Part shown: in pieces, positions 8,101-14,995 of the stretch | Layout of the letters: every line of letters begins with the position of its first letter | How positions within the stretch are numbered: the stretch's first letter is position 1 | Assembly: GCA_029063695.1 (NCBI GenBank) | Contig: JAIDNR010000356.1 | Span: 1-30,818, forward strand | DNA length: 30,818 nucleotides | Origin: Ruminococcus sp. | GTDB taxonomy: Bacteria > Bacillota > Clostridia > Oscillospirales > Ruminococcaceae | Direction: 5' to 3' | The notes under the pieces: model-generated | Seen by the model: the letters and a program-made list of their open reading frames with translations, nothing else | Told to the model about the DNA's origin: nothing | Database searches by the model: none | Translations under genes and position numbers: made by a program

Positions 8101-8322
8101 AAGCCTGTCGAGGTTGAGCGGTTCAATATAAGTGATGTCCGCAACATCGGGGTCTGTCATAATAGTGGCAGGGTTGGAGTTCACGAGAACAATCTCATAA
8201 CCGAGATTTCTGAGAGCCTTGCAGGCCTGAGTTCCCGAATAGTCGAACTCACACGCCTGACCGATAATAATCGGACCTGAGCCGATAATCATAATCTTAT
8301 TAATATCCTGTTTTTTGGGCAT
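5101..8322 (-). CDS. carB: Carbamoyl-phosphate synthase, large subunit
   Basis: 1073 residues, full length for the family. It makes carbamoyl phosphate from bicarbonate, ATP and glutamine-derived ammonia for pyrimidine and arginine synthesis, together with the glutaminase subunit CarA, which is not in this window. Two homologous ATP-grasp halves are visible: an N-terminal half with IMIIGSGPIIIGQACEFDYS near residue 10, and a second half with IMILGGGPNRIGQGIEFDY near residue 555. A C-terminal MGS-like allosteric domain starts near residue 935. Metal-binding glutamates occur in VIEINPRTSRSS and VLEANPRASRT. AAGGAG lies 8 bases before the ATG. It stands alone between two terminators. Confidence 0.98.
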   Translation of the reverse strand: MPKKQDINKIMIIGSGPIIIGQACEFDYSGTQACKALRNLGYEIVLVNSNPATIMTDPDVADITYIEPLNLDRLTQIIEKERPDALLPNLGGQSGLNLCSELDKAGVLEKYGVQVIGVQVDAIERGEDRIEFKNAMSALGIGMPKSEVAYSVDEAVKIAEKLKYPVVLRPAYTMGGAGGGMVYNVDELKVVCARGLQASLVGQVLVEECIFGWEELELEVVRDSANNKITVCFIENIDPIGVHTGDSFCSAPMLTIPEDVQAKLQEMSYKIIESIEVIGGCNCQFARDPETGRIVVIEINPRTSRSSALASKATGFPIALVSAMLACGLTLDEIPCGKYGTLDKYVPDGDYVVIKFARWAFEKFKGAEDKLGTQMRAVGEVMSIGKTYKEAFQKAIRSLETGRYGLGFAKNFNSMTKDELLAQLRYPTSERQFVIYEALRKGATVDEIFELTKIKHYFLEQMLELVQEEENLLTMKGSVPEKDVLKQAKLDGFSDRYLSSLLEVTEEEIRNARIGFGIREAWEGVHVSGTENAAYYYSTYHLDEDKSPVNIDKPKIMILGGGPNRIGQGIEFDYCCVHAALALKKLGFESIIVNCNPETVSTDYDTSDKLYFEPLTLEDVLAIHDKEKPVGVIAQFGGQTPLNLANDLKKYGVNILGTTPETIDLAEDRDHFRAMMDKLEIPMPEAGMAVNADEAIEIANKIGYPVMVRPSYVLGGRGMEIVHDDEMMRVYMNAAVGVTPDRPILIDRFLNHATECEADAISDGTHCFVPAVMEHIELAGVHSGDSACILPSKNLTEKQVETIKEYTRKIAVEMNVCGLMNMQYAIEGDTVYVLEANPRASRTVPLVSKVCDINMVKIATEIITSSLTGKPSPVPELKDRQINHYGVKEAVFPFNMFPEVDPVLGPEMRSTGEVLGISKSFGEAYYKAQEATKTALPDSGTVLLSICDRDKPELLEIAKGFNEIGFRILATHKCYKLLVQEGIPCERIFKIYEGRPNIADEIANGEIQLIINTPAGKSSIHDDSYIRKAAIKHRVPYITTMAAAKASVEGIRAIRNNKNIDVMSLQAHHGDIK

Positions 8323-8373
8323 ACATAATTCTCCTTTTAGTATAATTAAGAATTTACAATTCCATTACCTTAT

Positions 8374-8402
8374 ATCATACCACAAATTTCACAAAAAAGC
8401 AA
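8374..8402 (-). promoter_or_regulatory. Probable carB promoter
   Basis: On the minus strand TTGCTT (8402-8397), 17 bases, TATGAT (8379-8374). The -35 hexamer lies in the 3' arm and U-tract start of the deoD terminator, so the two signals share bases. Confidence 0.6.
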
Positions 8403-8440
8403 GTAAAAAGTGACAATTCCGACAAAAAAATTACTTGCTT
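8397..8440 (-). terminator. deoD terminator, overlapping the deoD stop codon
   Basis: On the minus strand AAGCAAGTAA (8440-8431, including the deoD stop TAA) pairs with TTACTTGCTT (8406-8397) and is followed by TTTTGTG. The 10-bp stem has a 24-base loop. Confidence 0.65.
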
Positions 8441-9144
8441 ATTTCCAGAGCAGTATCAAGGGCAATTTCCATCATTGTGCGGAAAGACGACTGACGTTCT
8501 TCGGCTGTTGTGGAAAGGTTACGGAAAGGACAATCGGAAACGGTCAGAATACAGAGTGCATTTTTTCCTGCTCTTGCGGCATTCATATATAATGCGGCGG
8601 ATTCCATTTCAATTGCCAGAACGCCCATTTTATGCCATTTTGCAAGACTGTCGAAATCATCATAGAAAGTATCGCTTGAAAGAATATTTCCGACATGATA
8701 AGAACAATTATTCTTTTCAGCCATTTTCACAGCAACCGAAAGAAGCTTCCATGATGCAGTCGGGGCATAAGTTCCGGGAAGATTATACTGATTTGCATAT
8801 GCTGAGTTTGTACTTGCACTCATGGCAATAACAATATCCCTGAGATTAACGCTGTCGGCAACCGCACCTGCCGTACCTATTCTTATGATATTGCTGACAT
8901 CATATTCATTATAAAGTTCATGGGAATAGATAGCAATGGAGGGCATACCCATACCGCTTCCCTGAACAGATACAGGAACACCCTTGTAAGTACCCGTAAA
9001 ACCGAGCATATTGCGAACATTGTTATAGCATACAGGATTTTCAAGATAATTTTCGGCGATAAACTTTGCACGAAGAGGGTCACCGGGCATAAGTACGGTT
9101 TCGGCAATATCGCCTTTATTTGCATTGTTGTGAGGTGTTGACAT
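8431..9144 (-). CDS. deoD: Purine nucleoside phosphorylase, DeoD (hexameric) type
   Basis: 237 residues. It phosphorolyses purine (deoxy)nucleosides to base and (deoxy)ribose-1-phosphate in nucleoside salvage. Typical marks are the N-terminal STPHNNANKGDIAE with H5, phosphate-binding MPGDPLRA (G21-D22), EMESAALY (179-186) and the catalytic aspartate in TVSDCPF (D204). The length equals the family norm. ATG at 9144 is chosen over an in-frame GTG at 9153 because AGGAG lies 8 bases before the ATG and overlaps the GTG. It is a single-gene unit divergent from ppk1. Confidence 0.96.
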   Translation of the reverse strand: MSTPHNNANKGDIAETVLMPGDPLRAKFIAENYLENPVCYNNVRNMLGFTGTYKGVPVSVQGSGMGMPSIAIYSHELYNEYDVSNIIRIGTAGAVADSVNLRDIVIAMSASTNSAYANQYNLPGTYAPTASWKLLSVAVKMAEKNNCSYHVGNILSSDTFYDDFDSLAKWHKMGVLAIEMESAALYMNAARAGKNALCILTVSDCPFRNLSTTAEERQSSFRTMMEIALDTALEISK

Positions 9145-9177
9145 AAAAATCACTCCTGATATATAAATTATAACTTA

Positions 9178-9206
9178 ATTATACCTTATCAAGCAGTAAT
9201 TGTCAA
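9178..9206 (-). promoter_or_regulatory. Sigma-A promoter of deoD
   Basis: On the minus strand TTGACA (9206-9201), 17 bases, TATAAT (9183-9178); full consensus. It lies 35 bp from the -35 of the divergent ppk1 promoter. Confidence 0.88.
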
Positions 9207-9240
9207 TCATCTGTTTTAATACGATTTCTGCATATTCCGC

Positions 9241-9269
9241 TTGACATTCGACAAAAAAAGTTATATAAT
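9241..9269 (+). promoter_or_regulatory. Sigma-A promoter of ppk1-pssA
   Basis: TTGACA (9241-9246), 17 bases, TATAAT (9264-9269); full consensus, 47 bases upstream of the ppk1 start codon. No Pho-box-like direct repeats are evident around it. Confidence 0.88.
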
Positions 9270-9316
9270 AAGTATAAGCAAAAACATTGCCATAGGGCAG
9301 ATTGGAGACAATTTTT

Positions 9317-11437
9317 ATGGAATATCTCGAAAACAGAGAGCTTTCACTGCTTAAATTCAACAAGCGTGTTATTGAAGAAGCATTAAGTCCCGATAATCCG
9401 CTTCTTGAAAGACTTTCTTTTTCAGCAATATATCAGAGCAATATGGACGAATTTTTCATGGTTCGTGTCGGCTCACTTACCGATAAAAACAAAGAGAACA
9501 AAAAGAAAAAGGACAGAACTGGTATGACTGCTTCTCAGCAGCTTGATTCCGTTTTTACTGCTGTCCGCCGACTTCAGCCGATTGCCGAAGATGCATACAG
9601 AAAAAATATGGAGGAACTTGCAGGGTATGGATTTGAACACGTCAGCTTTGAGACAGCAACCCACGAAGAAATTTCATTCCTTGAACTTTATTTCAAGCGT
9701 GAACTCAAGCCCTTTATTTCAGGACTTGTCATAAATGACGCACTTCCTTTTCCGTTTCTCAAAAATAAGGAACTTTATGTTGCTGTAAATATCTGTACCA
9801 AAAAGGGTATTTCCGTCGGAATTATTCCCATAGGTCATGAACACAGCGAGAGAATTATTTCTCTCGGAAATAACGGCAAACGCTTTATACTTGAAGAAGA
9901 AGTTGTACTTCATTTTGCACATCTCATGTTCAAAGGCTGTAAGATTCAGGACAGGGCTATTATAAGAGTTACAAGAAATGCCGATATACAGGTCAGCAGT
10001 AAAGGAACTGACTTCCGTGAGCGTATGGAAGAACTTGTATACAAGCGTACACGCCTTTCCGCTGTGAGACTTGAAATTACAAATGAGTTCAGCCGTGACG
10101 CTCTTGATTATATCTGCAAAAAGCTGAAAATAAAAAACGTCCGTGTATTCAATTCTCATATTCCGCTTGATTTGTCATATCTTTATCAATTACAGGAACT
10201 TGATGATTCACCAGAACTTCATTTTCCGATACGCACGCCAAGGAAGTCTGCAATGATTGCCGATAACCGTTCTGTTTTTTCTCAGGTTAAGGCAAGGGAT
10301 ATTCTTTTAAGTTATCCTTTTGAATCAATGACCTCTTCTTTTATCAGACTGCTTGAAGAATCAGCCGTTGACCCTAAGGTAACTTCAATCAAGATAACAT
10401 TGTACAGACTTGCAAGAAACAGTAAGATTATAAGCGCATTATGCACTGCCGCTGAAAACGGAAAAGATGTTCTTGTTATGATTGAACTGCGTGCAAGATT
10501 TGACGAGGCAAATAATATTGAGTGGTCCAAGATTCTACAGAAAGCAGGAGTTACTGTCATTTATGGTCCTAAGGAATATAAGGCACATTCCAAACTGCTG
10601 CTTATAACAAGAAAAAGCACAGGCGGAAATTTTGATTATGTAACTCAGATAGGTACGGGAAATTACAACGAAAAAACATCAGCAATATACACCGACCTTA
10701 TGCTGCTTACTGCTGACAGAGAAATTGCCGAAGATGCAGAAGCTGTATTTTCCGCACTGAGAAACGGTACTTTTGTTGAACAGACAAAGAAACTTCTTGT
10801 ATCACCGCTTGCACTCAGACCGCAGGTACTTGCCATGATGGACGAACAGATTAATATATCAAAAAACGGCGGAGAAGGTTATATTGCCGCAAAAGTAAAC
10901 TCTCTCAACGATAAGGTTATTATAGATAAACTTGTCGAAGCATCACAGGCAGGCGTTAAAATTGAACTCATTGTGCGTGGTGTCTGCTGTATTATTGCAG
11001 GAGTTTCCGAATATACTGATAATATAACAATACGCAGTATTGTAGGCAGATTTCTTGAACACAGCCGTATATTCATATTCGGCAAAGAGGGCAAAGAACA
11101 GAAAATTTATATTGGTTCTGCCGATTACATGAGCAGAAATACAATCCGCCGTGTTGAAGTTGCCGTTCCGATTGAAGATGAGCGTCTCAGAAAGCGTATA
11201 CGTGAGATGTTCAATGTGCTTATGAAAGATAATGTAAAGGCAAGAATCATGCTTCCCGACGGAAATTATGTTCATATGGAATGCAGAAGTATTGATGAAA
11301 TTCTTAACTCTCAGGAATATTTCTATGACGAAGCCTATCGCCGTATTGAGGAAAAATCCGCAAAACAGGAGCGTATGAAAGCTGTCCGTGCCAAAAAGGA
11401 AACTAAAAAAACTGCTAGGAAAAAGCAATCCAAATAA
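9317..11437 (+). CDS. ppk1: Polyphosphate kinase 1
   Basis: 706 residues, full length. It reversibly polymerises the ATP gamma-phosphate into inorganic polyphosphate. The four-domain PPK1 layout is present, from the N-terminal LENRELSLLKFNKRVIEEA to the two phospholipase-D-like C-terminal domains. The autophosphorylated histidine is H424 (YKAHSKLLLI), and the second conserved histidine is H582 (FLEHSRIF). The tail is Lys-rich. ATG at 9317 is preferred over an upstream TTG (9302), which lies inside the GGAG ribosome binding site region. It forms an operon with pssA 18 bases downstream. Confidence 0.96.
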   Translation: MEYLENRELSLLKFNKRVIEEALSPDNPLLERLSFSAIYQSNMDEFFMVRVGSLTDKNKENKKKKDRTGMTASQQLDSVFTAVRRLQPIAEDAYRKNMEELAGYGFEHVSFETATHEEISFLELYFKRELKPFISGLVINDALPFPFLKNKELYVAVNICTKKGISVGIIPIGHEHSERIISLGNNGKRFILEEEVVLHFAHLMFKGCKIQDRAIIRVTRNADIQVSSKGTDFRERMEELVYKRTRLSAVRLEITNEFSRDALDYICKKLKIKNVRVFNSHIPLDLSYLYQLQELDDSPELHFPIRTPRKSAMIADNRSVFSQVKARDILLSYPFESMTSSFIRLLEESAVDPKVTSIKITLYRLARNSKIISALCTAAENGKDVLVMIELRARFDEANNIEWSKILQKAGVTVIYGPKEYKAHSKLLLITRKSTGGNFDYVTQIGTGNYNEKTSAIYTDLMLLTADREIAEDAEAVFSALRNGTFVEQTKKLLVSPLALRPQVLAMMDEQINISKNGGEGYIAAKVNSLNDKVIIDKLVEASQAGVKIELIVRGVCCIIAGVSEYTDNITIRSIVGRFLEHSRIFIFGKEGKEQKIYIGSADYMSRNTIRRVEVAVPIEDERLRKRIREMFNVLMKDNVKARIMLPDGNYVHMECRSIDEILNSQEYFYDEAYRRIEEKSAKQERMKAVRAKKETKKTARKKQSK

Positions 11438-11455
11438 TATAAACAGGGGATTTAA

Positions 11456-12094
11456 ATGATAGGTTTTTATAACTATACTGTTATTCTTACATACATGAGT
11501 CTTGCTTCAGCAGTTTCAGGGATTTTCTTTGCCTGCGGAATGTACGGAAACACTCCACACCCGACATACGCTATAGTATGCCTCATGATTTCAGGTCTGT
11601 GTGATATGTTCGACGGCAAGGTTGCACGTACAAAAAAGAACCGTACAGAAGATGAAAAAAAGTTTGGCATTCAGATTGATTCACTCTGTGATGCAGTATG
11701 TTTCGGTGTTCTGCCTGCCGTTATAGGCTATTCCATAGGACTGAACACTCTGATTGATTTGCCTGTGCTGATTCTTTTTCCGCTTTGTGCCGTTATACGT
11801 CTTGCTTATTTTAATGTTACTGAAGAATCACGTCAGAAAAAAACAGACGAAACACGCAAAGTATATGAGGGACTTCCCGTGACAAGTGTTGCACTGATAC
11901 TTCCGCTTATATACAGTTTTCAAAGAGATATTGGTGAATGCTTTCCAATGGTTTACGGCTCTGCAATGTTTCTGATAGCAATTGCATTCATTACAAGATT
12001 CAGGATAAAAAAGCCCAGAATGAAAACCATGCTTGCATTCATAGGTATAGGATTTCTTGAATTTCTGTGGCTTATGTATAAAAGAACTCATTAA
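11456..12094 (+). CDS. pssA: CDP-alcohol phosphatidyltransferase, probable phosphatidylserine synthase
   Basis: 212 residues; an integral membrane protein with about six hydrophobic segments. The CDP-OH-P signature is D50-x2-D53-G54-x2-A57-R58, then G71-x3-D75-x3-D79. Twelve residues separate the AR from the G, against the usual eight, so a four-residue insertion sits in the cytidine-diphosphate binding loop; all metal-binding aspartates remain. It probably transfers a phosphatidyl group from CDP-diacylglycerol to serine, but another alcohol acceptor cannot be excluded. The ribosome binding site is AGGGGA. It is cotranscribed with ppk1 and ends at the terminator at 12102-12131. Confidence 0.85.
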   Translation: MIGFYNYTVILTYMSLASAVSGIFFACGMYGNTPHPTYAIVCLMISGLCDMFDGKVARTKKNRTEDEKKFGIQIDSLCDAVCFGVLPAVIGYSIGLNTLIDLPVLILFPLCAVIRLAYFNVTEESRQKKTDETRKVYEGLPVTSVALILPLIYSFQRDIGECFPMVYGSAMFLIAIAFITRFRIKKPRMKTMLAFIGIGFLEFLWLMYKRTH

Positions 12095-12101
12095 AAAAAT
12101 T

Positions 12102-12131
12102 ACCGGCTGTATTTCAATTTATACAGTCGGT
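12102..12131. terminator. Bidirectional terminator between pssA and flavin reductase gene
   Basis: ACCGGCTGTAT (12102-12112) pairs with ATACAGTCGGT (12121-12131) with one G-U pair and is followed by TTTTATTT. It lies between convergent genes and has A-rich sequence on the other side, so it can serve both. Confidence 0.85.
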
Positions 12132-12181
12132 TTTTATTTAACACAAGACAATTAAATATTACTATTTTTGTTGAAGTTTCT

Positions 12182-12688
12182 TTATTCTTTTACATATACA
12201 CCTGTAATCTCAGCAATATATGCACGATGATAAGGGTCAGAGCCATAGGATTGTGCAGGTATACCGTCGTCTGTAAGAAAACCGTTTTCCTGCATATCAT
12301 AGCTGTAAAGTTTGCGGCATACAAAAATCATGTCAGCCTGTTCAAATCCGACACAGCCGTCGATTTCAATGGGAACAAGACCTGTTTCAGACGGTTTATT
12401 GCATTCTCTGCCGGAATGCGAACCGCAGAAAGCAAGTGCTTTTCTGTATTCTTCACCAAAAAATGAAGCTGTAAAGCATTCGCCCTGTTCAACGAACTCG
12501 TATGTATAGCGGTTGGGACGGATATAGCAGGTGAAAACATTCTTATTCCAAAGTACGCCGAGCTGTCCCCATGATGCAGTCATTGTATTGAATTTTTCTG
12601 TATTTCCGCCTGTTATAAGAGTCCATTCCTTGCCGATTTTTGTAAACGGATTGAATTTAAGTTCTGTAATGTCAATTTTTTTAAACAT
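12182..12688 (-). CDS. Flavin reductase / flavoredoxin-like FMN-binding protein
   Basis: 168 residues with the FMN-binding split-barrel fold of the flavin reductase family. Visible features are NTMTASWGQLGVLW, followed by CYIRPNRYTYEFVEQGECFTASFF and the GSHSGR segment (about 90-95), all usual in clostridial flavoredoxin-like proteins. It likely binds FMN and passes electrons to an unknown partner. AAGGAG precedes the ATG. It starts 11 bases after the spo0A stop codon on the same strand, so the two are probably cotranscribed; the functional link is unclear. Confidence 0.85.
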   Translation of the reverse strand: MFKKIDITELKFNPFTKIGKEWTLITGGNTEKFNTMTASWGQLGVLWNKNVFTCYIRPNRYTYEFVEQGECFTASFFGEEYRKALAFCGSHSGRECNKPSETGLVPIEIDGCVGFEQADMIFVCRKLYSYDMQENGFLTDDGIPAQSYGSDPYHRAYIAEITGVYVKE

Positions 12689-12699
12689 GATAGTTCTCC

Positions 12700-13455
12700 T
12701 TATTTCAGTTTAAGCACAGACTTGTATCTGAGCCTTAATTTATCAGTGATAAGGGCGATAAATTCCGAATTTGTCGGCTTGCCCTTGCTTGTATCGACCG
12801 TATACCCGAAAAATGAATTGAGAGTATCAACATTTCCTCTGTTCCATGCAATTTCTATTGCATGACGGATAGCTCTTTCAACTCTTGATGATGTTGTATC
12901 ATAAATTCTTGCAACAGTCGGATAAAGAAGTTTTGTAACGCTGTCAAGCAGGGTTTTATCATTTATTGAATAAAGTATCGCTGTCCTAAGATAATGATAG
13001 CCTTTTATATGTGCAGGCACACCGAGCTGATGAATCATATCTGTCACAATAATTTCCATGTCGTCGCTGAGACTGTTTGCCTTATCGCCGAGTGATGAAC
13101 TTATTGCACAGAAAAGGTCATCAGCATCATACGGCTTAAGAAGGAACTTTGATGCTCCGTTCTCCATAACCTGACGTTCAATAAACTCATTGTCGTAAGC
13201 CGATGTAATTATGAAAGCAGGAAATTTTCCGCCCATTTCTTTCACTTTTTTCATGATAGTAACCGCATCGCCGTTCTGTGCTGTAATATCAAGTACAGCA
13301 ACATCAGGCGGGTCATTCTTTATGGATTCAACAATAATATCCGAATCCTTGCGTCTTGTATAGGCATACATTCCACGTTCACGGAGCTTATTTGCCGTGC
13401 TTACACCTGTCATTGCCGAGTCGTCGCCGATAAGTACCTTTATTTTGTTATTCAT
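12700..13455 (-). CDS. spo0A: Sporulation response regulator Spo0A
   Basis: 251 residues. The N-terminal receiver domain has the acidic pair D11-D12, phosphoacceptor D56 (AVLDITAQNGD), T84 (FIITSAYD) and K107 (FLLKPYD). The C-terminal Spo0A DNA-binding domain (about 135-251) is strongly conserved: LGVPAHIKGYHYLRTAI, SRVERAIRHAIEIAWNRG, FGYTVDTSKGKPTNSEFIA and DKLRLRYK. Phosphorylated Spo0A is the master regulator of entry into sporulation in Firmicutes. GGAGGT precedes the ATG. Upstream are a likely promoter (13495-13523) and three phased decamers (13531-13560). No phosphorelay gene is adjacent. Confidence 0.96.
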   Translation of the reverse strand: MNNKIKVLIGDDSAMTGVSTANKLRERGMYAYTRRKDSDIIVESIKNDPPDVAVLDITAQNGDAVTIMKKVKEMGGKFPAFIITSAYDNEFIERQVMENGASKFLLKPYDADDLFCAISSSLGDKANSLSDDMEIIVTDMIHQLGVPAHIKGYHYLRTAILYSINDKTLLDSVTKLLYPTVARIYDTTSSRVERAIRHAIEIAWNRGNVDTLNSFFGYTVDTSKGKPTNSEFIALITDKLRLRYKSVLKLK

Positions 13456-13494
13456 TTTTTTACCTCCGAATTTTATTGGTTTTTCTATATTTAT

Positions 13495-13523
13495 ATCTTA
13501 TCATATTATAACTTTATCGGCAA
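13495..13523 (-). promoter_or_regulatory. Candidate spo0A promoter
   Basis: On the minus strand TTGCCG (13523-13518), 17 bases, TAAGAT (13500-13495). A TATAAT at 13510-13505 lacks a -35 at the usual distance. No clear sigma-H promoter is seen. Confidence 0.5.
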
Positions 13524-13530
13524 CCGTTTT

Positions 13531-13560
13531 TTTTGATATATTTTGATTTGTTTTGATATA
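13531..13560. repeat. Three tandem decamers upstream of spo0A
   Basis: TTTTGATATA, TTTTGATTTG and TTTTGATATA lie end to end, so the same T-run recurs every 10 bp, on one face of the helix. They begin 8 bp upstream of the candidate spo0A -35. They may act as a curved A-tract or UP-like element, or as a row of regulator sites. Confidence 0.75.
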
Positions 13561-13600
13561 AAAAAGGATATTCTGCCGTCGATTTTTGTCAGTTCACTTT

Positions 13601-14881
13601 TCAAAACTTAACCTTTTGTTTCATTTTAACAAGAATACCGTCAGCAATGTTGCGTACTTTCGTACCCGGAGGAAACATTCTGTCGGCGAGCTTTGAAACT
13701 GTATTCTGCTTTGTATCTCTGATATGTACAGGAGCAGTCTGAGGCTCTGTTATATTATTTTCCCATTCTTTTAATATATCATCATCAAGTTGTTGTTTCA
13801 GCATATTACGGTCAAGCGATGTGCTGTGATTTTCGTAAAATTTAAACGGAAGTGAAAAACTGCTGTAATCAAGACTGTAAGAAACATTTCCGAAATGAGT
13901 GTAAAAAAGAGATACAAAATCATCTGCACCACGCATTATTTCAATATTTTTTTCCGCAGCGGAAATAATACTTTTCTGGAAATCAGACGGTGAAAAGCTT
14001 TTGTCAAGCTTCAATGTACCGAATACAATAAATCCCAATAAATAAGGACTTGCACAAAAATCACTGTTATACACTTTTGTTCTCGGAACATCAAACATAT
14101 ATGATGAATAAAGTCCGAACGCAAGATGAAGTGCAAGAAAAACAGGGGAATCATAGTCGTAGAGATGTTTTGCCTGAATATAACCTCTCAGTCTGCCCGA
14201 TTTCAGCATAAGCGGAATTGTATCGGCAAGAAGCAAAGCCTTTGAACCTTTCATAATCGGTTTTTCCACATCTTCTTCAACATTTCCGCCTATATTGAGC
14301 AGTCTTGAAGCATTTACAGACGATTTTCCGATTACTTCATCATATATATCTGTATTTTCATCAAGTTCACCTGTAATTACAATTTCACTGAATCCGCTGT
14401 AACCGCATCTGTCAAGAAGATTTACAATAATACTTCTCGGATAAATCGTATCAGCAACAATAATTATTTTTTTATTATGCTGTTTTGCTTCATTAAAAAG
14501 CTTTCTTCCGAAATTTCTGGGAAAAGCAAATTCGATAAAAAGCCCGCATTCACGTTTCATAAGAATATCACGGTTTTCAGCAGTAAGCTTTGCCTGTTTC
14601 ATAATAAAGTTATATATTTTATCAATATCACCATGAAACTTTTCCTCTGCATACAATCTGAGTTCCGTGAAAGTTTTTCTGCCCTTGTAAACACGACTGA
14701 AATCATCTTCCATGAACAGAAAAAGGTCTTCATGTTCCGAAAATGGTGTATTCACAAGTGTTTCAGACATTCGGAAACTGACAGCCCTGCATTCGGGTCT
14801 GTTTATTTCGCTTATCATCTTGTTCACGAGAAATGCCTGTTCTGGTTCAAGAACTATTTTAAGTTCGGGAATAGTTTTCAA
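13601..14881 (-). CDS. Degenerate HAD-superfamily protein (COG5610-like), probably catalytically inactive
   Basis: 426 residues. The architecture resembles the clostridial HAD proteins often found with glycosyltransferases: N-terminal motif region (SFRMSETLV, 35-43), motif II region (IIIVADTIYP, 139-148), IGGNVEEDVEKP (197-208) and a C-terminal LGFIVFGTLKL. Active members read SFDxFDTL and IGDNxxSD; here the nucleophile position is R37, the acid-base position E40, and the late metal aspartate is a glycine. It therefore looks like a pseudo-phosphatase. Start: TTG at 14881 with AAGGAGGTG 6 bases upstream; longer in-frame starts would overlap the mannanase gene by about 146 bp. It is the last gene of the GH95-GH26 operon. 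Confidence 0.68.
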   Translation of the reverse strand: MKTIPELKIVLEPEQAFLVNKMISEINRPECRAVSFRMSETLVNTPFSEHEDLFLFMEDDFSRVYKGRKTFTELRLYAEEKFHGDIDKIYNFIMKQAKLTAENRDILMKRECGLFIEFAFPRNFGRKLFNEAKQHNKKIIIVADTIYPRSIIVNLLDRCGYSGFSEIVITGELDENTDIYDEVIGKSSVNASRLLNIGGNVEEDVEKPIMKGSKALLLADTIPLMLKSGRLRGYIQAKHLYDYDSPVFLALHLAFGLYSSYMFDVPRTKVYNSDFCASPYLLGFIVFGTLKLDKSFSPSDFQKSIISAAEKNIEIMRGADDFVSLFYTHFGNVSYSLDYSSFSLPFKFYENHSTSLDRNMLKQQLDDDILKEWENNITEPQTAPVHIRDTKQNTVSKLADRMFPPGTKVRNIADGILVKMKQKVKF

Positions 14882-14898
14882 CTTTTTCACCTCCTTAC

Positions 14899-14995
14899 TG
14901 TTGAAAACCTGTTGAAAGATTATTGAAATATTATCATTCTCCGCTGTATTCCGTCGTTTCAGTTGATGTTGAAATTGTTGAAAAGTCTGTTGAAA
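14899..14995. repeat. Five copies of TGTTGAAA around the GH26/HAD junction
   Basis: TGTTGAAA occurs at 14899, 14910, 14967, 14976 and 14988. On the minus strand the last three fall in the Ser/Thr-rich tail of the mannanase; the first two lie in the 52-bp spacer before the HAD-like gene ribosome binding site. Confidence 0.6.
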
